Source: JACVRM01 sp963809765 (GTDB taxonomy: Bacteria; Actinomycetota; Thermoleophilia; Gaiellales; Gaiellaceae). From it: a stretch of DNA of 64,000 bases. The notes under the pieces are model-generated. The model did no database searches. It was not told the origin of the DNA and was given only the letters and a program-made list of their open reading frames with translations. Shown here piece after piece: positions 24,901 through 32,306 of the stretch (the first letter of the stretch is position 1; every line of letters starts with the position of its first letter). The stretch is taken from NCBI GenBank assembly GCA_963809765.1, contig CAWEKT010000001.1:310001-374000 (forward strand), written 5' to 3'. A program made the position numbers and the translations under genes.

Positions 24901-25430
24901 ATCCGGTCTGGGGCGGCGTCCGGGCGAACCTGCACCACTCGCTCGGAGACGAGGCCGGCGCCCGGGCTGCCCTGTCGGAGCTCGCTGCCGACGGCCTCGA
25001 ACGAATCCCGCGCGACGAGGAGTGGCTCGTGGGCACCACGCTCCTGGCCGAAGTTGCCGCCGCGCTGGGGGAACAGGTCTCTGCTCTCGCGGCTGCACTG
25101 GGCCCGTACGCCGAGCGGGTTGCGATCAGCTGGCCGGAGATCAGCACGGGTCCCGTCGCCCGCTATCTCGGCCTGCTCGCGGCCGCGGCCGAGCGCTGGG
25201 ACGACGCGGCGGCGCACTACGAGGCCGCGATCGAGGTTGCCCGCCGTACCCGCGGAGAGCTCTGGCTCGCGCATGCGAGCCACGACCATGCCGCGATGCT
25301 GCTGCGCCGGCGGGCGGGCGGCGACCGAGGCGTGGCGGCGCAGCTGCTCGGTCAGGCGGCTGCAGCTGCCGGGCGCCTTGGGCTCGTGGCGCTCGGGCGG
25401 CGCGTGCATGAGCTGCAGCGGACCACATAG
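21951..25430 (+). CDS. BTAD/SARP-type regulator with AAA ATPase and TPR domains
   Basis: Large soluble AfsR-like regulator, 1159 aa. TTG 21951 is preceded by GGAGGT at 7 nt. Residues 1-92 form an OmpR-type winged helix (EFLILGPLDVRDG, HKAVQNHVSALRRLLG); about 97-245 the BTAD (DRFEALVARGRQ, LWRGPALADV, LGIEPGPALQELQ). The ATPase begins PLAGRERELGALE, with Walker A GEPGIGKS near 301 and Walker B LVLVLDDLHAADTPS. The C-terminal ~500 residues are TPR-like helices. There is no C-terminal LuxR domain, so DNA binding is through the N-terminus. It is a paralogue of the regulator at 26052 over the first ~250 residues. Targets are unknown. Confidence 0.9.
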   Translation: MEFLILGPLDVRDGASPVALGRGIQRSLLVLLVVNANEPVASDRIVDALWNERPPATAHKAVQNHVSALRRLLGEARLSTSPAGYTLHVADGELDVDRFEALVARGRQHSVRGEHEPAGELLREALSLWRGPALADVAYEGFAQTEIARLEERRLAALEARIEADLALGRYAEATPELEALAARYPTRERMQGQLMRALYGTGRQADALETYARARRALVDTLGIEPGPALQELQGAILRQDPALASQSPPLADPTAPAPAQTPAVAPLAGRERELGALEAGLETTFAGAGRVFLLAGEPGIGKSRLADEIAASAQARGASVLVGRAWEAGGAPAFWPWVQALRALARGRSADALRAQAGEWGADLAQVLPELAELYPERSPAAPAEAEGARFRLFEGVATFLRAAADDAPLVLVLDDLHAADTPSLLLFEFVGQQLGAARVLLLGTYRDTEVGADHPLSATLAQLARSSATVLRLGPLGESDVAQMISAALGEARPELVRAVHGQTEGNPLFVGEVVRLLAADPSVDGPVLALSAGIREIIGQRLRMLSGPCLETLELASVLGREFEVDALLGLGERTTDSLLDLLDEAITQRVVAEIPGQRGRLRFTHVLIRDVLYDELPAMRRCRLHLRAGQALEALYSSDPEPHLSELAYHFLEAIPVGDRAQASTYASRAGQSAARLLGFEEAAEQYVRALEALPAGSDERRCELLLLLGDTRARSGEGRSSQQSYREAADLAESAGLPEHYARAALGYGGRVAWDVFRDDPSFRSMLERALELLPAEDSVQRVRVLARLAGGPLRDARHGLEPKQARAAEALAMARRLDDQSALAFALAAHLTCHYTPDAPEQTLAAATELTELGRATGDGEREFEGRVTRHDIFFELGDLDGARAELGLLIALADELRQPSQRWYVAVYAALHALYEGRLTDAESLVPAALEVGRGPNEWSANVTYRLQLFLLRREQGRQAEVAELVAASAQEYPTYPVWGGVRANLHHSLGDEAGARAALSELAADGLERIPRDEEWLVGTTLLAEVAAALGEQVSALAAALGPYAERVAISWPEISTGPVARYLGLLAAAAERWDDAAAHYEAAIEVARRTRGELWLAHASHDHAAMLLRRRAGGDRGVAAQLLGQAAAAAGRLGLVALGRRVHELQRTT

Positions 25431-25464
25431 CCGCGGGCCGGGGCGTCGACGCCCCGGCCCGCGG
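25431..25464. terminator. Perfect 34-bp palindrome after the first BTAD gene
   Basis: 17-nt arms CCGCGGGCCGGGGCGTC with no intervening base, starting at the nucleotide after the TAG stop. An RNA hairpin would be extremely stable, with GUCGAC at its apex. There is no U-tract. It lies between convergent genes, so it is a likely bidirectional terminator or transcript-end protector. Confidence 0.6.
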
Positions 25465-25482
25465 GTGCCACGGTGTCCTTGG

Positions 25483-25902
25483 TTAGACCGAGCCGACGGT
25501 CGGGCTCGTGCCGTGCTCCTGGCGGCGAAGTGAACGGCCGAGCAGCGCGGCGCCGGTGAGCAGCGCGGCGATGCCGAGCGCGCCCGCCGCGCCGATGACG
25601 GCGTCGCCCCAGTCGAAGCCGCGGGGCTCTACCACGACCTCGACCGGCGGAGGCGTCTGAATCGGGTCGACCGAGCGGACGAACGGCCGGTCGTCCGGGC
25701 TCACGCGCGTCGTCGCGGCGACCTCGAGGCCGGGAGAGCGTGAGAACGTGCGGTCGTCGGCCCCGGGTCCTGCGGTGAGGGCCGGCGCTGTCGCCCGCGA
25801 GTAGTCGCGATCGTCAGGGCCGGTCGCGAACGCAGCGGGAACGGCGAGGGCCGCGAGGGCGAGCACCGCGCCGAGAGAGCTGAGGATCCGTGTCGCGTAC
25901 AC
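25483..25902 (-). CDS. Small secreted or membrane-anchored protein with DDR repeats
   Basis: 139 aa from GTG 25902, selected because AAAGGAG lies 5 nt upstream; a longer frame to 25968 has no such site. A signal peptide (MYATRILSSLGAVLALAALAVP-like) ends near AAFA. The exported part contains three copies of a short motif: GPDDRDYSR, GADDRTFSR and SPDDRPFVR. A Pro-rich stretch follows, then one membrane helix at about 108-130 (AVIGAAGALGIAALLTGAALL) and a basic tail RSLRRQE. This would be a short extracellular stalk anchored C-terminally. It is flanked by two BTAD regulators. I do not recognise a named family. Confidence 0.75.
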   Translation of the reverse strand: MYATRILSSLGAVLALAALAVPAAFATGPDDRDYSRATAPALTAGPGADDRTFSRSPGLEVAATTRVSPDDRPFVRSVDPIQTPPPVEVVVEPRGFDWGDAVIGAAGALGIAALLTGAALLGRSLRRQEHGTSPTVGSV

Positions 25903-25907
25903 CGTGA

Positions 25908-25914
25908 CTCCTTT
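25908..25914 (-). promoter_or_regulatory. Ribosome binding site of the DDR-repeat protein
   Basis: AAAGGAG on the minus strand, 5 nt before GTG 25902. It fixes the start directly before the signal peptide. Confidence 0.6.
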
Positions 25915-26051
25915 CGTGCCGACCGCCCCGTGCGGTCGTCTGCAGCCACCATGCGCGGCGCCGGTCACGGCCCGCCCACGAAGTGGTCATGGTCCGGTAA
26001 CGCGCGGTGGGATGTGCGCCAGACCGCTGTTAGCGTCGGCCGGGAGAAGCG

Positions 26052-29000
26052 ATGGAGTTCCGCATCCTCGGCCCACTTGACGTACTCGCCGGCGACGGCC
26101 CCGTGCCGGTCGGCGGCGGCCGCCAGAAGGCGCTCCTGGCCCTGCTGGTGCTGCACCGCAACGAGACCGTGGCCACCGACCGGATCATCGAGGCGCTCTG
26201 GCCGGGTGCCGCGCCGACGACGGCCAACAAGGTCGTCCAGAACCACGTCTCGCAGCTCCGCCGGGTCTTCGACGAGGGCCGCCTCCAGACGACCGCCGCG
26301 GGGTACGCCCTCCGCATCGACGACGGCGAGCTCGACCTCGACCGCTTCGAGGCGCTGCTCGCCGAGGGACGAACCCGGCTGGGGCGGGGGGAGCTGCAGG
26401 AAGCCGCCGAGAGCCTGCGCGAGGCGCTCGACCTCTGGCGTGGGCCGCCGCTCGCCGATCTCAGCTACGAGCCCTTTGCGCAGGCGGATATCGCCCGGCT
26501 CGAGGAACGCCGCCTGACGGCCCTGGAGGAGCGCATCGAGGCGGATCTCGCACTCGGCTCGCAGAGCGATCTCGTCGCAGAGCTCGAGGCGCTCGTCGCG
26601 CGTCACCCGCTGCGTGAGCGCCTGCGCGGCCAGCTGATGCTCGCGCTCTATCGCACCGGCCGGCAGGGCGAGGCGCTGCAGGCGTACCAGGACGCACGCC
26701 GGACGCTCGTCGACGAGCTCGGCATCGAGCCGGGGCAGGCGCTCCAGCGCCTGCACTCGGCCATGCTGCAGCAGGACCCGGCGCTGGACGGGCCGCCGCG
26801 GCCGGAGGACGACTCGCCGTCTGCGGCCAGTGCGCGTCGGGACAGGTTGACCGGGGCTCGGCTGCTCGCTGCCGGCGGCCTCCTCCTGGCCGTCGCCGCC
26901 GCCACGGCGCTGGCGGTCGAGCTCACGGACGGCGGCAGCGAGGCGTCGCTGGCGGCGATCGCGGGCAACGCCGTCGGGGTCATCGACCCCGAGACCAACG
27001 CCGTCACCGGGCAGGTACCCGTGGGCGGGACGCCGACGAGCATCTCCGTGGGCGAGGGCGCGGTCTGGGTGCTGAACGCGGACGACCAGACGATCTCGCG
27101 CATCGAGCCCGAGACCCGCGCGGTCGAGACTTTCGCGACCGGCTCGTCGCCGAGCGACCTGGTCGCGGGCGAAGGCGCGCTCTGGGTCGGCAAGGCCGGA
27201 CGCGCCACGAGCCTCGTCGCGCCCCCGGTGGCGGTGGCCGTGGCGAAGATCGACCCTGAGCTGCGTGGCGCGCGCGGGTCTGTCGCCCTGCCGGCTGCGC
27301 GCGGCTCGGTTCACAACCTCGCGGAGGACCACCTCGCAGTCGGCGCCGGCTCCGTGTGGGCGGTCAACCCCGATTTCAGCGTCTCGCGGATCGATCCCCG
27401 GTCGCGGCGCCTGACCGTGATTCGCGGTGTCCGCGCGCTGGCGATCACCGCCTCCGCGCAGGCCGCCTGGGTCCTCAACGACGACAACTCCGTCTCGCGC
27501 ATCGATCCACGGACGAACCGGCCCGGGCGGCGCGTACCCGTAGCGGCCACCAGCCTCACGGACCTGGCCGCCGGCGCGGGCGCGCTCTGGCTGGCTGCCC
27601 CCTTCGACGGTGTCGTCTGGCGTGTTCAGACCGTTCCGCGCGTCGTCATGCGCACCATCGACACCGGAGCGGGGGTGGACCACGTGGCCTTCGGCGACGG
27701 CGCGGTCTGGGCGACGAACAGCCTCGCGGGCACCGTGCTCCGCATCGACCCTGCGACGAACCGCGTGACGGCCCGAATCGCGATCGGCAACACGCCGCGG
27801 AACCTGGCGGTCGGCGAGGGAGCCGTCTGGGTGACGGTTGCGGGCGGCCCGGGCGAGGCGGTCCCCGCGGCGTCGTCGCCGCCCGCCGGGAGCGTCGAGG
27901 CCCTGCCGCGCTCGTTCTGCGAGCCGGTCTTCTACGGCGGCGAGGGCGCGCCCGACCACCTGATCGTGTCTGACCTACCCCTCCAAGGCGGCGATGCCTT
28001 CCCGACGCTGCAGATGGGCGAGGCGGTCGCCTACGTGCTGCGCCAGCACCGCTTCCGCGCCGGCCGCTTCCGGGTGGGCTACCAGTCGTGCGACGACTCC
28101 ACGCCGCAGGGCCCCGATCCGGTCAAGTGCACTGCCAATGCGAAGGCGTACGCGGCCAACCCGGACGTGATCGGCGTCGTCGGGCCGTACAACTCGGGCT
28201 GCGCGTTCCAGCAGCTGCCGTTCACGAATCGGGCGTCGCTCGCGACCGTGGCGCCGCTGGTCAGCGCCCAGGACCTGACTCGACCGGGGCCGAGCGCGCC
28301 GCCGGGCACGTTCAAGCTGCTCTACCCGACCGGCCGGCGCCACTTCGCGCGTGTGGTGGCCGACGACGGCGCCCAGGGGGCGGCGAACGCGCTGCTCGCC
28401 AGGGATCTGGGGCTCGAATCCGTCTTTGTCCTGCACGACGGCGACCTGCTCTTTGCCCTGCCGCGCGCGGGCGCGTTCCGGCGGGCCGCGCGAAGCCTGA
28501 GCGTCCGCATCGCCGGCTTCCGGCAGTGGCGGCCGGATGCGCGCTCGTATGCCGATCTCGCACGGGCGGTGCACGCGTCCGGCGCCGACGGAGTGTTCCT
28601 CGCCGGCGGTCTCTACTCGAGAGGCGGCCCGCTCGTGCGCGAGCTGAGGCTCCGTCTCGGCCCACAGGCGGTGCTCATGGCCCCGGAGTTCCTGCCCGTG
28701 GCCTCCTTCTTCGACGAGGCGGGGCAAGCGGCGCGGGGCGTGTACATCAGCCTGCCCGGCCGCGTCAGCGAGGGACTGCCGGCGCGGGGCCGGGCGTTCA
28801 TGCGCGAGTTCGCCGGCACGCAGCCTGCCACCGTCCGCCGGGCGGCCGTCTACGCCGCTCAGGCGACGGAGGCACTGCTCGCCGCCGTCGCACGTTCCGA
28901 CGGCACTAGGGCGTCGGTGGCGCGTGAGCTCTTCGGCCTGCGCCTCCGCGACGGCCTCCTGGGTGATCTGCGGATCGACGAGACGGGGGACGTGAGCCCG

Positions 29001-29114
29001 GCCGCGATCACCGTGCTGCGGGCCCGAGCGCCGGGCGGGTCCCGCGTGATCGAGGCCTACGAGGGGGCCGACGTCGTACGGGTGATCCAGCCGCCCGCCC
29101 GGCTCTACCGCTGA
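26052..29114 (+). CDS. Transmembrane BTAD regulator with beta-propeller and ABC-type ligand-binding domain
   Basis: Predicted one-component receptor, 1020 aa, ATG after GGGAG. Residues 1-92: winged helix (EFRILGPLDVLAG, NKVVQNHVSQLRRVF); about 96-245: BTAD (FEALLAEGRTRLGRG, LGIEPGQALQRLH). A basic segment SARRDRLTGAR precedes one helix at about 271-291 (LLAAGGLLLAVAAATALAVEL), so the N-terminus faces the cytoplasm. About 300-615: roughly seven YncE-like blades, each with an A-V/L-W motif and R-IDP repeats. About 620-1015: a type 1 periplasmic-binding-protein fold (Leu/Ile/Val-binding type; GVVGPYNSGCAFQQLPF). All four Cys lie in this last domain. I infer that ligand sensed outside controls DNA binding inside. 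Confidence 0.85.
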   Translation: MEFRILGPLDVLAGDGPVPVGGGRQKALLALLVLHRNETVATDRIIEALWPGAAPTTANKVVQNHVSQLRRVFDEGRLQTTAAGYALRIDDGELDLDRFEALLAEGRTRLGRGELQEAAESLREALDLWRGPPLADLSYEPFAQADIARLEERRLTALEERIEADLALGSQSDLVAELEALVARHPLRERLRGQLMLALYRTGRQGEALQAYQDARRTLVDELGIEPGQALQRLHSAMLQQDPALDGPPRPEDDSPSAASARRDRLTGARLLAAGGLLLAVAAATALAVELTDGGSEASLAAIAGNAVGVIDPETNAVTGQVPVGGTPTSISVGEGAVWVLNADDQTISRIEPETRAVETFATGSSPSDLVAGEGALWVGKAGRATSLVAPPVAVAVAKIDPELRGARGSVALPAARGSVHNLAEDHLAVGAGSVWAVNPDFSVSRIDPRSRRLTVIRGVRALAITASAQAAWVLNDDNSVSRIDPRTNRPGRRVPVAATSLTDLAAGAGALWLAAPFDGVVWRVQTVPRVVMRTIDTGAGVDHVAFGDGAVWATNSLAGTVLRIDPATNRVTARIAIGNTPRNLAVGEGAVWVTVAGGPGEAVPAASSPPAGSVEALPRSFCEPVFYGGEGAPDHLIVSDLPLQGGDAFPTLQMGEAVAYVLRQHRFRAGRFRVGYQSCDDSTPQGPDPVKCTANAKAYAANPDVIGVVGPYNSGCAFQQLPFTNRASLATVAPLVSAQDLTRPGPSAPPGTFKLLYPTGRRHFARVVADDGAQGAANALLARDLGLESVFVLHDGDLLFALPRAGAFRRAARSLSVRIAGFRQWRPDARSYADLARAVHASGADGVFLAGGLYSRGGPLVRELRLRLGPQAVLMAPEFLPVASFFDEAGQAARGVYISLPGRVSEGLPARGRAFMREFAGTQPATVRRAAVYAAQATEALLAAVARSDGTRASVARELFGLRLRDGLLGDLRIDETGDVSPAAITVLRARAPGGSRVIEAYEGADVVRVIQPPARLYR

Positions 29115-29132
29115 CCGCGGCGGGGCAGCCCC

Positions 29133-29138
29133 TACACT
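29133..29138 (+). promoter_or_regulatory. Candidate -10 element of lysS
   Basis: TACACT ends 9 nt before ATG 29148, with a weak CTGACC 16 nt upstream and no Shine-Dalgarno. It implies a very short or absent leader. Confidence 0.4.
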
Positions 29139-29147
29139 CGCCTGCCT

Positions 29148-30527
29148 ATGTCCGGGCTGCCGAAGCGCTTCCCCGACCGCATCGACGTGGCATCCGCGCG
29201 CGCGGAGGCGGACGCGCTCGAGCCGGGCGCGGAGGGCGACGAGAGCCGCCGGCTGGCGGGCCGCGTGATGGCTCGCCGGGACATGGGCAAGCTCGTCTTC
29301 CTCGACCTGGTCGACCGCTCGGGCCGCATTCAGCTCTTCTGCCAGCCCGCTGAGCTCGGCGAGCTCGACGTCTCGCTCGGCGACGTCGTCGGCGTCGAGG
29401 GCCCCGCCATGCGCACCCGCCGCGGCGAGCCGTCGCTCCGCGTCCACAGCCTGGACGTGCTCGCCCGCAACACCCGCCCCCTGCCCGACACCTTCCACGG
29501 GCTGCAGGACGTCGAGCTCCGCTACCGCAAGCGGTACCTCGACCTGCTCATGAGCGAGGAGACCCGCGCCGACTTCCAGCTGCGCGCCCGCATGGTCACG
29601 GCCATCAGGCGCTACCTGGACGACCACGGCTTCGTCGAGGTGGAGACCCCGGTGCTCCAGCCGCGCTACGGCGGCGCCTTCGCCGAGCCGTTCGTCACTC
29701 ACCACAACGAGCTCGACCAGGACATCTACCTGCGCATCGCGACCGAGCTCTACCTCAAGCGGCTGATCGTGGGCGGCCTCGAGCGCGTGTACGAGATCGG
29801 CAAGGACTTCCGCAACGAGAGCGTCTCGTACAAGCACCAGCCCGAGTTCACGATGCTCGAGTGGTACGAGGCGTACGCGGACTACCGCGACACCATGGCT
29901 CGGATCGAGGAGTTGATCCCGTACGTCGCGCGGGAGACGATCGGGACGACGCAGGCGACCTTCCGCGGACAGGACGTCGAGCTGGCCGCTCCCTGGCGGC
30001 GGCTGAAGCTCGTCGACGCGCTCGAGGAGCAGGGGCTGTGGACGCGCGACCCGGACGAGCTCCGGGGGCGGCTGGAGGAGCGCGGCACCGACACCGGCGC
30101 CGACCGCACCTGGGCGCAGCTCGTCGACCACGCGCTCAGCGCCTACGTCGAGCCGGCGCTCATCCAACCGACGATCCTGCACGACTACCCGGTCGAGCTG
30201 TCGCCGTTCGCCCGGACGACCGACGACGACCCGTCGATCGTGGAGCGCTTCGAGTACTTCGTCGGCGGCATGGAGCTCGGCAATGCGTTCTCGGAGCTCA
30301 ACGAGGCGGAGGAGCAGGCCGCCCGCTTCTCGCTGCAGCAGGAGGAGGGTGCGGTCGGCAACGTCGAGGCCGAGCAGGGCGACCCGGACTACGTCGAGGC
30401 GCTCTCCTACGGCATGCCGCCGACCGGCGGGCTGGGCCTCGGCATCGACCGCCTGGCGATGGTGCTGTCTGGCCGCGACACGATCCGCGACGTGATCCTC
30501 TTCCCGGCGCTGCGCGAGCGACGCTAG
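29148..30527 (+). CDS. lysS: Lysyl-tRNA synthetase, class II
   Basis: Charges tRNA(Lys). 459 aa, slightly shorter than the usual ~490-500. N-terminal OB-fold: LAGRVMARRDMGKLVFLDLVDRSGRIQLF. Class II motif 1 is around VEVETPVLQPRYGGAFAEPF; motif 2 contains EIGKDFRNESVSYKHQPEFTMLEWYEAY; motif 3 is GGLGLGIDRLAMVLSG. DYPVELSPFARTTDDDP and GGMELGNAFSELNE form the lysine pocket. The frame is intact. In Mycobacterium lysS is followed by lsr2 and clpC1; here about 30 kb of polysaccharide genes lie between lysS and clpC. Confidence 0.95.
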   Translation: MSGLPKRFPDRIDVASARAEADALEPGAEGDESRRLAGRVMARRDMGKLVFLDLVDRSGRIQLFCQPAELGELDVSLGDVVGVEGPAMRTRRGEPSLRVHSLDVLARNTRPLPDTFHGLQDVELRYRKRYLDLLMSEETRADFQLRARMVTAIRRYLDDHGFVEVETPVLQPRYGGAFAEPFVTHHNELDQDIYLRIATELYLKRLIVGGLERVYEIGKDFRNESVSYKHQPEFTMLEWYEAYADYRDTMARIEELIPYVARETIGTTQATFRGQDVELAAPWRRLKLVDALEEQGLWTRDPDELRGRLEERGTDTGADRTWAQLVDHALSAYVEPALIQPTILHDYPVELSPFARTTDDDPSIVERFEYFVGGMELGNAFSELNEAEEQAARFSLQQEEGAVGNVEAEQGDPDYVEALSYGMPPTGGLGLGIDRLAMVLSGRDTIRDVILFPALRERR

Positions 30528-30536
30528 GCGGTCTGG

Positions 30537-31310
30537 CTAGGCGCTGTCGGCGAGGCGGGGCCGCGACGACAGCAGGCGGCGCCGCTGCGGCTGCGGCTCC
30601 GGCGCAAGCGGTTGCAGCGGGTGAACGGCGTCGGAGCCGAAGAGGCCGGTCGCGAGGCGCTCGGAGAGGTCGCGAACGCGGCGGAGCGTCGAGCGGTAGA
30701 GCTCGGCCGGCCCGCCCAGCGGGTCGGCGAGCTCGGCGGGCGGCTCGTCGCTCCCACTGCGGAGGGCGTCGGCGGCAGCGACCGCCTGCCGCGCCCGCTC
30801 GATCGGGTCACCGGCCGTGGGTGCCGGCAGCTGCTCCAGGAGCGCCACGAGCTCGCCCAGGGTGAAGGTCCGGTCCCGGCGTGCATGCGCGTCGACGACC
30901 GCGGTGGCCACGTGCCGCCGCTCGAAGCCGATCACCAGGTCGGCGTCGCGCAGGTCGCGGTCGAGCACGCACTGCGCTCGGTGGCCGGTGAGGTCGAGCC
31001 CGAGGGCGTGAGCCGTCTCGATCGCCTCGGGCAGCGCGGGCACGTCCTCGCCGAGGTCAAGCATGCCGGCCGAGGTGATGCGGACGGGCAGCGTGCCCAC
31101 GAGCGCCTGCAGGAAGCCCTCGGCGGCGGGACTGCGCACGCGGTTGCCGGTGCACATGACGACGAGCTCGAAATGACGCTCCGCGACCGGATCGGGCTCG
31201 GGCACCGGACCGAAGCGCTCGGTGATGTCACGCGCGATCGACTCGAGCTCGTCCAGGCGGCGGAAGAACTCGCCGATGAAGACCTCCGGCTCACCCGTCA
31301 CTCGACTCAC
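30537..31310 (-). CDS. Low-molecular-weight protein tyrosine phosphatase (Wzb-like)
   Basis: Probably removes phosphate from the Wzc-like autokinase of the same operon. The P-loop VMCTGNRVRSPAAEGFL has the Cys-X5-Arg-Ser signature. A further GMLDLGEDVPALPEAIETA, HRAQCVLDRDLRDADLVIGFE and a C-terminal DPIERARQAV (general acid Asp) match the family. An extra N-terminal ~45 residues (GEFFRRLDELESIARDI) and a long C-terminal tail exceed the usual 150 aa. The start is GTG 31310 or 31301. An uninterrupted frame runs upstream into the GT2 gene only because of an indel there. It is last in a six-gene minus-strand operon and convergent with lysS. Confidence 0.82.
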   Translation of the reverse strand: MSRVTGEPEVFIGEFFRRLDELESIARDITERFGPVPEPDPVAERHFELVVMCTGNRVRSPAAEGFLQALVGTLPVRITSAGMLDLGEDVPALPEAIETAHALGLDLTGHRAQCVLDRDLRDADLVIGFERRHVATAVVDAHARRDRTFTLGELVALLEQLPAPTAGDPIERARQAVAAADALRSGSDEPPAELADPLGGPAELYRSTLRRVRDLSERLATGLFGSDAVHPLQPLAPEPQPQRRRLLSSRPRLADSA

Positions 31311-31339
31311 ATTACTCTCGTTCTCGCGCGGCGCAGGAG

Positions 31340-32306
31340 TCACCGCACGTGCTCCTCGCGCATGCCCAGCAGGCGCTCGAGCCGGAGCTGGCGAGCCCGC
31401 ACGAGCGGGCCCACGATGCGCGGCGCAGGCGCCGAGCACGCGCGCCTTCCAGCGCAGCATTCGCTCGCTCGGGACGAGTGTGGCAGCGGCGCGATAGGCC
31501 TTGGCGGCGTCCCGGTAGCGCGCATCCCGCAGGGCGCGGTCGCCCTCCCGGGCAAGCTCGCGGGGGCTCGGGCCGTCGAGGCGGCGCCGGACGTAGGCGA
31601 GCTCGTCCGGCAGCAGGTCGTCGCGCTCGGCGAGCTCGTGATAGACCGCCTCGACGTCGGCGTCCATGGCGTCGCGGCCCGACGACAGGCTCTGGGTGCC
31701 CCAGCGGTACAGGGAGAGTGGGCGCGGCTGCAGCCGAACCCGGTGGCCGGCGAGGATCGCCCGGATCCAGAAGTGCCAGTCCTCCGCCCGGCGCCGCTCG
31801 ACCGGGAAGAGCCCGATCTCGTCGGCGAGCGAGCGCGGGAACAGCGACAGCGGCGAGACGAAATTCTGCTCGAGGATGGCACGGCGCTGCTCGTCCGGCT
31901 TGGGGAAGCCGCCCTTGTAGCGCGTGCGCGACGGGTGGATGCCGCCGGGCAGGAGCCAGTACGAGTTCGAGGTGACGATGCCGCCGTGGGCGTCCCAGAG
32001 CCGCACGAGCTCCTCGACGTGCTCGGGGAAGAGCACGTCGTCGGCGTCGCAGAAGGCGATCAGCTCGCCCTGGGCCTCCTGCAGCCCCCGGTTCCGCGCC
32101 CCGGCGACGCCCGTGTTCTCCTGGCGGACGACACGCACGCGGTCGCCGTGCGCCGCGGCGATCGCCGCCGTCGCGTCGGTCGAGCCGTCGTCCACGACGA
32201 CCAGCTCGAGATCCGCGTACGTCTGGGAGAGCGCCGAGGAGACGGCGCCGCCGACGGTCGCCGCGGCCTGGTAGGCGGGCATCACGACGGATACCCGTGG
32301 GCTCAT
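31340..32306 (-). CDS. Glycosyltransferase family 2, one frameshift
   Basis: Inverting sugar transferase in exopolysaccharide assembly, about 321 aa. GT-A fold: VSVVMPAYQAAATVGGAV, LVVVDDGSTDATAAI, NTGVAGARNRGL, then FCDADDVLFPEHV with the DxD-like metal site. GLFPVERRRAEDWHFWIRAIL carries the catalytic ED. The C-terminus has helices typed VPSERMLRWKARVLG. An indel near 31430 replaces the natural ending APRIVGPLVRARQLRLERLL...REEHVR, which stops at 31340. The start overlaps the preceding glycosyltransferase stop by 4 nt (ATGA). Confidence 0.85.

Noticed and set aside
27975..30182. 735-residue open frame antisense to the receptor-regulator and lysS
   Set aside because: It overlaps two well-supported genes and has no recognisable domain; long antisense frames are expected at this GC content.
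30537..32306. A continuous frame apparently fusing a GT2 glycosyltransferase to a tyrosine phosphatase
   Set aside because: The linker text is GC-rich nonsense, and the alternate frame gives a normal GT2 C-terminus with a stop at 31340. An indel near 31430 creates the false fusion.
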